From Balneolaceae bacterium (lineage in GTDB: Bacteria > Bacteroidota > Rhodothermia > Balneolales > Balneolaceae), in the NCBI GenBank assembly GCA_007118525.1, contig SKRK01000355.1, forward strand, positions 1 through 9,969: 9,969 nt of DNA, read 5' to 3'. Both the position numbers and the translations under genes were made by a program. Positions 1 through 5,976 of the stretch are shown one piece after another (the first letter of the stretch is position 1; each line of letters opens with the position of its first letter). Under the pieces are notes generated by a model that saw only the letters and a program-made list of their open reading frames with translations, was not told the origin of the DNA and did no database searches.

Positions 1-135
1 AAGCAGGTGGTGGCTTGAGACCCCATCGAGATGGATAAGGATCAGTTTTTTATCATCAGAAAATGCTATTGTTTTGCCGGGAAAAGCAACAAGCAGAATA
101 ATGATAATAAAGAATGACCCTAATAGACGTGTCAA
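1..135 (-). CDS. N-terminus of a probable exported alkaline-phosphatase-superfamily protein (partial)
   Basis: The window edge cuts this minus-strand reading frame, leaving 45 codons. The translation begins MTRLLGSFF, continues with a hydrophobic run IIIILLVAFPG and a short polar stretch, and then reads LILIHLDGVSSHHLL. The first part looks like a Sec signal peptide or membrane anchor (basic n-region, hydrophobic core at about residues 4-18). The second part resembles the first strand and metal-binding Asp of alkaline-phosphatase-superfamily enzymes such as type I phosphodiesterase/nucleotide pyrophosphatase, where a hydrophobic strand runs into a DG motif. The frame has no ATG: a TGA lies 45 bases upstream of the chosen TTG at 135, the only usual start codon before the hydrophobic run. 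No Shine-Dalgarno is visible. It follows nuoK but is separated from it by a terminator, so it is probably its own transcript. The family is inferred from one short motif; that it is coding is more certain than its function. Confidence 0.45.
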   Translation of the reverse strand, partial: MTRLLGSFFIIIILLVAFPGKTIAFSDDKKLILIHLDGVSSHHLL

Positions 136-217
136 AGCAGGTGCCGGTTTTAATTTTGCACAAGATACACTTTTGATTCTTCAGATCGATAACAGATCTA
201 TCCCGATTTGAAAACAG

Positions 218-249
218 AAAGAGCTTTTCTGCGGTGAAAAGCTCTTTTT
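218..249 (-). terminator. Bidirectional intrinsic terminator after nuoK
   Basis: A perfect 12-bp stem (218-229 with 236-247) encloses a 6-base loop. On the plus strand it runs into TTTTT (245-249); on the minus strand the stem is followed by TTTCTGTTTT. It lies 19 bp beyond the nuoK stop and before the partial gene at 1-135, so it most likely ends the uppP/nuoJ/nuoK transcript. Confidence 0.85.
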
Positions 250-267
250 AAAGTATGGTATATCCCT

Positions 268-570
268 TTACCAACGTAATAAATTCACCTTTGTGATATC
301 AACAGAAAGGTTATTTCTGTAGATAGCTATAATAATGGCAAGACCAACCACCGCTTCGGCTGCGGCAACCGAGAGTGAGAAAAAGACCAGGATCTGCCCT
401 GTTACATCTCCGTGGTATGCACTGAACGAGATGAGTGCCAGGTTAACAGAGTTGAGCATCATCTCAATACACATAAAGATAACAATCGCATTTCTTCTAA
501 TTAATACCCCAAGCACACCAATTGTAAATAGAAGCGCACTTAATGCAAGATACCAGTCAATCCCAATCAT
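268..570 (-). CDS. nuoK: NADH-quinone oxidoreductase subunit K
   Basis: This is the small, three-helix, MrpC-like membrane subunit of respiratory complex I. It sits between NuoJ and the antiporter-like subunits and takes part in proton translocation in the cytoplasmic membrane. The 100-residue length is exactly typical. Helices lie at about 6-24, 28-50 and 59-84. The two buried glutamates known to be important in the E. coli protein, Glu36 and Glu72, are present at the same positions (in MCIEMMLN and AAAEAVVG). The ATG overlaps the nuoJ stop as ATGA (567-570), which implies translational coupling. In the usual nuo order nuoL would follow, but a strong terminator comes next and the following gene is not a complex I subunit. 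Identification is secure. Confidence 0.97.
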   Translation of the reverse strand: MIGIDWYLALSALLFTIGVLGVLIRRNAIVIFMCIEMMLNSVNLALISFSAYHGDVTGQILVFFSLSVAAAEAVVGLAIIIAIYRNNLSVDITKVNLLRW

Positions 571-1088
571 TCAGTGTCACCCGTATTTTTAACTTTATAT
601 TGTGCGATCATAAGAGCACCGACAACTGCGGCTGTTAATAGTATTGCAGTCATTTCAAAGACAAAAAGATAATCCGTGTAGAGAACATCACCCAGTGCTT
701 CGACGGTACCAACGTGAATCATCTCAGTTGAGATTTCGGGAAGCATATCTGCAACACCTCCGAGGCTGTAGAGAATCTGGGCAAAAATAACAGCGCTCAA
801 AAGAAACGCAGCCAGGTATTTTATTCTGAACTTATCGAAGAGGCTCTCCTCCTGATCGATATTCAAGAGCATAATCACAAAAAGGAAAAGCACCATTATG
901 GCCCCGGCATAAACCAGTATCTGTATTAATGCAAGAAATTGTGCCTGAAGAAGAAGATAAACCCCTGAGAGAGTTACTAAATTGATTACAAGAAAAAGCG
1001 CGCTGTTAATCGTGCTCTTGCTTAAAACCATTCCGAGAGCCGAGGCTATCGCTAATACCGCAAGGGTGACAAATATGTATGTTTCCAT
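567..1088 (-). CDS. nuoJ: NADH-quinone oxidoreductase subunit J
   Basis: This is the five-helix membrane subunit of complex I (the ND6 homologue) that links the quinone-binding NuoH region to the antiporter-like arm. The protein has 173 residues, within the family range. The hallmark third helix reads [20 protein letters not shown] (about residues 51-70), carrying the conserved Tyr and the pi-bulge-forming VYAGAI segment. The last helix is [20 protein letters not shown] (about 143-162). A short polar loop with acidic residues (about 75-86) joins helices 3 and 4. The stop overlaps the nuoK start by four bases. The gene starts 78 bp after uppP on the same strand, not after nuoI as in a complete nuo operon. 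No ribosome-binding motif is visible before the ATG; the upstream sequence is A/T-rich, as is common in Bacteroidota. Confidence 0.96.
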   Translation of the reverse strand: METYIFVTLAVLAIASALGMVLSKSTINSALFLVINLVTLSGVYLLLQAQFLALIQILVYAGAIMVLFLFVIMLLNIDQEESLFDKFRIKYLAAFLLSAVIFAQILYSLGGVADMLPEISTEMIHVGTVEALGDVLYTDYLFVFEMTAILLTAAVVGALMIAQYKVKNTGDTE

Positions 1089-1166
1089 TCTGTTAAATTA
1101 TTTAAACGGCAGTAAAGGTAGCCAAATTTAAAAATGGCATCAAGGAAATTGATTCACTTTTACGTA

Positions 1167-1982
1167 TTAATAAAATAGAATCAATCCCAGTATACCTACA
1201 CTCCAGCAATAGTAGGAGAAATAGTGAAACTTTTCCCTTTTCAGAAGGATGATAAGGTATTTCAGTGAGAAGTATCCCGCAATAAATGAAGCAAAGAATC
1301 CCGCAATCAGGCTAAAAACCTCTGCCGACTCAATCCCCGTCTCTCTCAGTTCAATAACTTCCAAAAGCATGGCTCCTGCCAACACGGGTAAAACCATCAA
1401 AAAAGAGAAGTTTGCCACATTCGAACGCTCCACTCCTGATAAAAGCCCCACAGAGATGGTGGACCCTGACCGGCTTATACCCGGAATGATGGCAAAAGCC
1501 TGTGCTACGCCCATCAATAACCCTCTTTTTACATCCACATCCTTTTCGGGATGGCCCACAAACCTTGTTGAAAAGAGAAGTGTTCCCGTTACAAGTAACA
1601 TGATCGATACAAAAAACGGATTTAAAAAGAGACCTTCAATCGGCTCTTTCAACGTAAAACCCACAATCATTGCGGGTATCATGCTTAATAGAATTATCAG
1701 GCTCAAACGGGTGTTGGCGTCATGAAGAAAACGTTTCGACTTCAGGGCAGCGGGTGTCAGACTTTTAAAGAGATCAGCAATAATTTCTCTGATCTTTTGC
1801 TGAAAATACACCACAATACTGCAAAAAGATCCAAAGTGAACCACTACCTCAAACGTAATACCCGGCATGATCTCTCTTCCAATTAAGGCTCGTGCAAGCG
1901 CCAGATGTCCCGAACTGCTTACTGGAAGAAACTCAGTAACCCCCTGCAGTATCCCCAATAAAATTGCTTGTAATAAATCCAT
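1167..1982 (-). CDS. uppP: Undecaprenyl-diphosphatase (BacA/UppP family)
   Basis: This integral membrane phosphatase removes one phosphate from undecaprenyl pyrophosphate, regenerating the C55 lipid carrier for peptidoglycan and other envelope glycans; overexpression of the family gives bacitracin resistance. The protein has 271 residues, the usual size. Both signature regions are intact: the (E/Q)xxxE motif QGVTEFLPVSSSGH at residues 13-26 (Gln13, Glu17, His26) and PGISRSG at 167-173, with the catalytic Arg equivalent at 171. Several hydrophobic helices fill the remainder, with a soluble basic stretch near 62-92. It starts at ATG 1982 and is divergent from the MoxR gene. Downstream, nuoJ follows after 78 bp without a convincing terminator, so co-transcription is possible. 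An imperfect AT-rich hairpin (1151-1182, arms 10/12 matched) straddles its stop codon but lacks a T-tract. Confidence 0.96.
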   Translation of the reverse strand: MDLLQAILLGILQGVTEFLPVSSSGHLALARALIGREIMPGITFEVVVHFGSFCSIVVYFQQKIREIIADLFKSLTPAALKSKRFLHDANTRLSLIILLSMIPAMIVGFTLKEPIEGLFLNPFFVSIMLLVTGTLLFSTRFVGHPEKDVDVKRGLLMGVAQAFAIIPGISRSGSTISVGLLSGVERSNVANFSFLMVLPVLAGAMLLEVIELRETGIESAEVFSLIAGFFASFIAGYFSLKYLIILLKREKFHYFSYYCWSVGILGLILFY

Positions 1983-2033
1983 CTACTTTTAGTTAGTAAT
2001 TGAGCCGTTCTGCGAAGCAGATAAAGGTTATAT

Positions 2034-2080
2034 ACAAATAATTACGCGTCTACCCTTTGCAGCTAATTGTAATTATTCGT
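2034..2080. promoter_or_regulatory. Long inverted repeat in the uppP/moxR divergent intergenic region (candidate operator)
   Basis: The arms at 2034-2045 (ACAAATAATTAC) and 2069-2080 (GTAATTATTCGT) are complementary at 11 of 12 positions, including 9 contiguous bp, with a 23-base spacer. They lie 52 bp from the uppP start and 72 bp from the moxR start, inside a 169-bp divergent region, where an operator for either promoter would be expected. No clean TTG-N20-TAnnTTTG promoter was found here; the closest element, TACCCTTTG in the spacer, has one base too many. AT-richness raises the odds of a chance match. Confidence 0.35.
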
Positions 2081-2151
2081 TCTTTACATGCCATTTAAAA
2101 ACCGGTAGAAGATATCAAAATGAACCTGAACATTATATTAGATTATCCCAA

Positions 2152-3150
2152 ATGAATAAAGACGTTGACATGCAGGCACTGGGAGAGAAAATTGAAGCTC
2201 ACAGTGCGTTTATCGATGATATCTACCTAGAATTAAACAAGGTAATCGTTGGGCAGCGGTATATGATAGACCGCCTTCTGATCGGGTTGCTTGCGGATGG
2301 CCACGTGTTGCTGGAAGGTGTACCCGGGCTCGCCAAAACCCTGACAGTCTCCTCTCTGGCCAAAGTTATTAACACGAAATTTCAGCGAATCCAGTTTACT
2401 CCTGATTTGCTGCCGGCCGATTTGGTTGGAACCCTGATATACAACCAGAAAGAGTCGGAATTCAAAGTAAAAAAAGGGCCCATTTTTGCCAACATTGTAT
2501 TGGCCGACGAGATTAACCGTTCACCGGCAAAAGTTCAGAGCGCCCTGCTTGAAGCTATGCAGGAGAAGCAGGTTACCATCAGTGAGACTACGTTCCCTCT
2601 TGAAGCTCCATTCCTGGTTCTTGCCACGCAGAACCCGGTTGAACAGGAAGGAACCTATAATTTACCGGAGGCACAGGTAGACCGGTTTATGCTGAAGCTG
2701 AAAATCGGTTACCCTAGTGAATCCGAAGAGTTGGAAATTATGCGGCGAATGGCAAAAACCGGTAATAAACCTGAGCTTAAAGCAGTTGTTAACGCTTCCA
2801 AAGTTCTTGAAGCGAGAGAGGTGATTAATGAGATCTATACCGATGAAAAGGTTGAGAAGTACATTGTGAACCTGATCTTTGCATCCCGTTATCCTGAGAA
2901 GTTTAACCTGGCTGACCTTAAAGAACTTATCAGTTACGGCGCTTCGCCAAGGGCATCCATTAATCTGAATTTGGCAGCCCGGGCACACGCTTTCATGGAA
3001 CACCGGGCTTATGTAACACCTGAGGATGTACGGGTTGTTGCCATGGATGTACTCAGGCATCGTATAATACCCACCTTTGAAGCAGAAGCTGAGAATATTA
3101 CTCCGGAAGATATTGTATCCAAGATACTTTCTACAGTACAAGTACCTTAG
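2152..3150 (+). CDS. MoxR-family AAA+ ATPase
   Basis: This is a cytoplasmic AAA+ ATPase of the MoxR family, thought to act as a chaperone in assembling or activating partner complexes, often together with VWA-domain proteins. The 332-residue length is typical. Visible motifs are Walker A GVPGLAKT (56-63), Walker B IVLADE (115-120) followed by INRSP, sensor 1 LATQNP (157-162) and the PEAQVDRF segment (172-179) with its arginine. The C-terminal lid domain includes YGASPRASI (about 263-271), the usual MoxR sensor 2 motif. The chosen ATG has an in-frame alternative at 2170 (residue 7), which also leaves the domain complete; neither has a Shine-Dalgarno. MoxR genes of this type are commonly followed by DUF58 and VWA (Bat-like) genes. 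Here a terminator follows after 24 bp, so the gene appears monocistronic and its partner cannot be read from context. Confidence 0.95.
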   Translation: MNKDVDMQALGEKIEAHSAFIDDIYLELNKVIVGQRYMIDRLLIGLLADGHVLLEGVPGLAKTLTVSSLAKVINTKFQRIQFTPDLLPADLVGTLIYNQKESEFKVKKGPIFANIVLADEINRSPAKVQSALLEAMQEKQVTISETTFPLEAPFLVLATQNPVEQEGTYNLPEAQVDRFMLKLKIGYPSESEELEIMRRMAKTGNKPELKAVVNASKVLEAREVINEIYTDEKVEKYIVNLIFASRYPEKFNLADLKELISYGASPRASINLNLAARAHAFMEHRAYVTPEDVRVVAMDVLRHRIIPTFEAEAENITPEDIVSKILSTVQVP

Positions 3151-3174
3151 TGTTGTTTTAATACAAACTCATTT

Positions 3175-3211
3175 AAAAGGCGATATATACTTCATATGTC
3201 GCCTTTTTTTT
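3175..3211 (+). terminator. Intrinsic terminator of the moxR gene
   Basis: AAAAGGCGA (3175-3183) pairs with TCGCCTTTT (3199-3207). The stem extends inward through a G-U and four A-U pairs to a five-base ACTTC loop. It is followed directly by a run of eight T residues (3204-3211). It begins 24 bp after the moxR stop. Confidence 0.92.
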
Positions 3212-3362
3212 GCCTATTTCACAATGGATAATATTTCAATTGTAATTTCAATATCACTATTAAAGTGTTTAAAACTTTCTCGATGATTTAATCAAGACTA
3301 TTGACTTTGAAAGTTTTTAAAGCTTTATTTTTATTTATTGAATCATATTCAGTTTACCACAT

Positions 3363-3419
3363 AACCAATTTAATATGAAAGTATGAAAGTAAGATTGGTT
3401 CCACGAACAAAAATTCGTG
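3363..3419 (+). promoter_or_regulatory. Inverted repeats around the start codon of the small hypothetical gene
   Basis: AACCAAT (3363-3369) is the exact complement of ATTGGTT (3394-3400), and the 24-base loop contains the start codon at 3383 plus an overlapping ATGAAAGT direct repeat (3375-3382 and 3383-3390). Directly afterwards CACGAA (3402-3407) pairs with TTCGTG (3414-3419) around a six-base loop, inside the first codons. These could form tandem hairpins in the mRNA or be a protein-binding site. No function is shown. Confidence 0.3.
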
Positions 3420-3634
3420 TTTCACGAAAAACTAAATCTAAGTACGATAAGCTTAAATTGGCTCTCGATGAGTTGGTGCCGGGGGGCAGCGCAATCCAAA
3501 TCAGGTATAAAGACAATAAAGAGTTAAACTCAATTAGAAATATTGCCTACTCCTACAATAAAGAGATGAACAAAAAGGTAAGGAGCAGCACAGAAAGTGC
3601 CGATAACATCATTTTCTTTTTTCAGGACAAATAA
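3383..3634 (+). CDS. Small basic hypothetical protein (83 aa)
   Basis: I do not recognise this protein. It has a very basic N-terminal segment (residues 1-25, with eleven Lys/Arg), then a predicted helix KLKLALDEL, a turn VPGGS, a strand AIQIRY, a second predicted helix NSIRNIAYSYNKEM, a basic stretch KKVRSSTES and a final strand NIIFFF. The helix, PGGSA, strand, helix, strand pattern recalls small alpha/beta proteins of phages and plasmids, but that is only an impression of shape. No signal peptide or membrane segment is seen. The order of charged and hydrophobic residues looks protein-like, favouring a real gene. It is isolated: 232 bp after moxR, beyond that gene's terminator, and followed by non-coding repeats. 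The ATG at 3383 is preceded by a second ATG at 3375 in another frame that stops after three codons, and both lie in the loop of an inverted repeat. Confidence 0.6.
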   Translation: MKVRLVPRTKIRVSRKTKSKYDKLKLALDELVPGGSAIQIRYKDNKELNSIRNIAYSYNKEMNKKVRSSTESADNIIFFFQDK

Positions 3635-3682
3635 GCACGGTTAAATGAGCTTTGATCGATATAAAAGCTAATTAATGAGTGT

Positions 3683-3704
3683 CCCTCCGTCGGCTGAAGG
3701 AGGG
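3683..3704. repeat. GC-rich palindromic unit, copy 1
   Basis: CCCTCC (3683-3688) pairs with GGAGGG (3699-3704). Inside, after a G-A mismatch, TC pairs with GA around a GGCT loop. The left arm plus loop, CCCTCCGTCGGCT, recurs at 3780-3791 with one base missing (CCCTCCTCGGCT), so the two blocks are probably related members of one intergenic repeat family. Confidence 0.6.
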
Positions 3705-3770
3705 CAATGGGGGATGAAAAGAAGTGAATTCGAAGTCAAATAATGAATGTTTGAGTTAATTCAACACTTA

Positions 3771-3835
3771 GAGGGCCACCCCTCCTCGGCTCTTAAGAGC
3801 CTCTCCCCTTTAAAGGGGGACTATTTGAGCCTCTC
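3771..3835. repeat. GC-rich palindrome cluster, copy 2
   Basis: Three dyads follow one another: GAGGG/CCCTC (3771-3775 with 3780-3784), the perfect 14-bp palindrome GGCTCTTAAGAGCC (3788-3801) and the perfect 14-bp palindrome CCCCTTTAAAGGGG (3805-3818). GAGCCTCTC occurs twice as a direct repeat (3797-3805 and 3827-3835). Composition differs sharply from the AT-rich flanks. The pattern resembles the short palindromic intergenic repeats found in many Bacteroidota genomes. No transposase is adjacent. Confidence 0.65.
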
Positions 3836-3918
3836 TTCTTTTCTCGAACTCACGCTAATTATAGAGCAACAGTATATTAAGAACAGCTGCTACGCATCCA
3901 ACTCAGAAATATCAGGCC

Positions 3919-3948
3919 AAAAAAAAGGCTCCGAACCGGAGCCTTTTT
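3919..3948 (-). terminator. Bidirectional intrinsic terminator of the cmk-rpsA operon
   Basis: GGCTCCG (3927-3933) pairs with CGGAGCC (3936-3942, with a further C at 3943 taken up in the alternative register GGCTCC/GGAGCC around GAACC). The stem is lengthened by an A-run on one side and a T-run on the other. Read on the minus strand it is followed by eight T residues (A run at 3919-3926). It lies 25 bp beyond the rpsA stop. The T-run at 3944-3948 lets it also stop plus-strand transcription coming from 3634. Confidence 0.92.
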
Positions 3949-3973
3949 AATTTTTCTGTAAGAAATAGAGGGT

Positions 3974-5920
3974 TTATTCCTCCTCTTTTTTCTTATCATT
4001 TTTCTCTTTTTCAGCTAGCTTGTCGGCAAGTCCCGAAACTTCACCAAGAGTAGGAGTTCCTGTTTCGACAGAATCCTTTTTCACCTCAGTTTTAGCTTTG
4101 GGCTTCGATTTGGACTTCTTCAAATCACCTTCAATCTGAGAGAGTTCAATGGTTTTGCTGGGCTCGTCAAACTCAGCAACAAAGCCGGTAACCTTATCAC
4201 CTTCCTTAAAGGAGTCCGTCAAGCTTTCAACTTTTTCAGTTAGTTTGTCGGCCGGCAGAAAGGCATCAGCACCCAAAGGCAGTTCCAGGAACATTCCCTT
4301 ATCGGTCACTTTGGTTACGGTTCCTTCTACTTTAGCTCCGAGTCCATACTCTTCAGCATATTTTTCCCATGGATTATCCTGAACCTGTTTGTGGCCCAGT
4401 GTAATTCTTCGGTTGTCAAAGTCGATTGCAAGAATAACAACATCGAGCTCCTGTCCTTTATCAACAACCTCATTTGGGTGATCAACATTTTCAGTCCAGC
4501 TCAGGTCTGATACGTGTACAAGACCGTCGATACCGGGCTCGAGTTCAATAAACACACCGAAATTGGTAAGGTTACGAACCACGCCTTTGTGGCTTGAGCC
4601 AACAGGATAACGCTCTGCGAGGTCTTCCCATGGATCTTTTTCAAGCTGCTTCACGCCGAGGGAAATTTTCTTCTCCTCTTCGTTGATATTGAGCACAACG
4701 CACTCAATAATATCATCTTTCTGAACAAGCTGCGACGGATGTTTGATATGCTGAGTCCAGCTCATTTCAGAGATGTGAATCAGGCCTTCAACACCTTTTT
4801 CAAGCTCAATGAAAGCGCCGTAATCTGCGATAGATACTACCCGGCCCTGTACTCTCAGGTTCTCCGGATACTTCACGTTGATTTCTTCCCACGGATGCGG
4901 CTGAAGCTGCTTAAGTCCAAGAGAGACACGTTTAGAATTCTCATCAAAATCGATAACAGCCACGTTCATGCGCTGATCGAGCTTGACAATCTCTTCCGGA
5001 TGATCCACACGGCCCCATGAGAGGTCGGTAATGTGGAGAAGTCCGTCAACACCACCAAGGTCAATAAACACACCGAAATCGGTAATGTTTTTCACGATTC
5101 CTTCAAGAACCTGTCCGGCCTCGATGGTTTCGAGAATTTCCTGGCGCTGATCTTCGAGATCACTTTCAATAAGTGCTCTGTGGGATACAACAACGTTTTC
5201 TGCCTGCATGTTAAGTTTCACAATCTGAAACTCCATGGTTTTTCCTACATAGGCGTCAAAATCACGAACCGGACGCACATCAATTTGCGAACCGGGCAGG
5301 AATGCATCGATTCCAAACACATCCACGACCATACCACCTTTAATTCTGCGCTGAATATAGCCTTCAATAACTTCGCCAGTTTCGTGTGCCTTCTCAATAT
5401 TTTCCCAGGCTTGCAGAATATCTGCTTTCTTTCTGGAGAGAATAAGCTGGCCTTCACGGTCTTCTACCCTGTCGAGAAATACTTCTACTTCATCGCCGGG
5501 CTGCAGGTTAGCAAGCACTTTGTTGGAAAATTCGTTGGCCGGAACAATACCCTCCGACTTAAATCCGATGTCAACAATGACATATTTTTCATCAACCGAT
5601 ACTACAATACCGGTTACAATTTCTTTCTCTTCGATCTTGCTGAGTGTATTTTCATACATTCCGGCAAGTTCATGAAACTCCTCATCAGAATAATCTTCAG
5701 AAGCGGCTTCGAGTTCAGATAAGGTGTACGTTTTTCCTTCGATCTCGCCGGTAAATTTTGGCAGTTCTTTTACTTCGCCATTGCTCTCTTGTGTTTCTTC
5801 TTCAGCGGCAGTTTCTTCAGCTATTACTTCCACTTCTTCTTCGGCAGCTTTTTTTTCAGCAACCTCAGCAGCAGTTTCGGCATCTTCGCTTACGGTTTCG
5901 TTTTTTAGTTCTTCAGTCAT
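3974..5920 (-). CDS. rpsA: 30S ribosomal protein S1
   Basis: S1 is the large RNA-binding protein of the small subunit that captures and unfolds mRNA during initiation. The protein has 648 residues with six S1 (OB-fold) repeats at about 98-164, 182-250, 268-338, 353-425, 440-512 and 527-594. Repeats 3-5 are the most alike, each carrying a GxFI(D/E)L strand, a GL(L/I/V)H(I/V)S/T motif and (D/E)(L/M)SW; repeats 4-6 are preceded by a PW linker (HPWEEI, DPWEDL, NPWEKY). It differs from the compact E. coli form (557 residues) by a very acidic, Glu/Ala-rich N-terminal extension of about 50-90 residues and a Lys/Glu-rich C-terminal tail from about 600. The gene follows cmk by 56 bp, the classic cmk-rpsA pairing. 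The sequence before the ATG (AACACGTAACCTAA) has no Shine-Dalgarno, consistent with a phylum that initiates largely without one. Confidence 0.96.
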   Translation of the reverse strand: MTEELKNETVSEDAETAAEVAEKKAAEEEVEVIAEETAAEEETQESNGEVKELPKFTGEIEGKTYTLSELEAASEDYSDEEFHELAGMYENTLSKIEEKEIVTGIVVSVDEKYVIVDIGFKSEGIVPANEFSNKVLANLQPGDEVEVFLDRVEDREGQLILSRKKADILQAWENIEKAHETGEVIEGYIQRRIKGGMVVDVFGIDAFLPGSQIDVRPVRDFDAYVGKTMEFQIVKLNMQAENVVVSHRALIESDLEDQRQEILETIEAGQVLEGIVKNITDFGVFIDLGGVDGLLHITDLSWGRVDHPEEIVKLDQRMNVAVIDFDENSKRVSLGLKQLQPHPWEEINVKYPENLRVQGRVVSIADYGAFIELEKGVEGLIHISEMSWTQHIKHPSQLVQKDDIIECVVLNINEEEKKISLGVKQLEKDPWEDLAERYPVGSSHKGVVRNLTNFGVFIELEPGIDGLVHVSDLSWTENVDHPNEVVDKGQELDVVILAIDFDNRRITLGHKQVQDNPWEKYAEEYGLGAKVEGTVTKVTDKGMFLELPLGADAFLPADKLTEKVESLTDSFKEGDKVTGFVAEFDEPSKTIELSQIEGDLKKSKSKPKAKTEVKKDSVETGTPTLGEVSGLADKLAEKEKNDKKKEEE

Positions 5921-5976
5921 TTAGGTTACGTGTTAAAACAGAGCCTCGCTTCGACTTTCGAAACGGGATTTTTTAG

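Larger units (their letters stand above)
3635..3973. other. Gene-free interval between the small hypothetical gene and rpsA
   Basis: These 339 bp hold no gene I can support. In order they contain a weak hairpin (AGCTTT/AAAGCT, about 3649-3670) without a T-tract, two blocks of GC-rich palindromes listed separately, about 80 bp without visible structure (3840-3918), and the rpsA terminator. An open frame of 67 codons (3747-3950) runs through the palindromes and the terminator stem and looks fortuitous. Confidence 0.7.

Noticed and set aside
1123..1130. TAAATTTG on the minus strand 35 bp before nuoJ, a perfect -7 box match
   Set aside because: No TTG or TTTG lies 19-21 bp upstream of it, and such an AT-rich octamer is expected by chance.
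2662..3141. 159-codon open frame antisense to moxR
   Set aside because: It overlaps conserved MoxR coding sequence on the other strand and its product is not protein-like.
3301..3329. TTGACT followed 17 bp later by TTTATT, resembling an E. coli-type promoter
   Set aside because: The -10 part is a poor match and the region is generally T-rich; this group uses a different consensus.
3747..3950. 67-codon open frame on the plus strand in the gap before rpsA
   Set aside because: It is made of the palindromic repeats and the stem of the rpsA terminator, and its product (low-complexity SLSPLKGDYLSLSSF) shows no protein-like pattern.
5033..5722. 229-codon open frame antisense to rpsA
   Set aside because: It is entirely within a secure S1 coding region on the other strand and encodes nothing recognisable; it is a by-product of codon use.
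5724..5976. Ser-rich and Leu/Gln-rich open frames antisense to the rpsA start
   Set aside because: They are the complement of the Glu/Ala-rich N-terminal extension of S1, which produces serine or leucine runs automatically.
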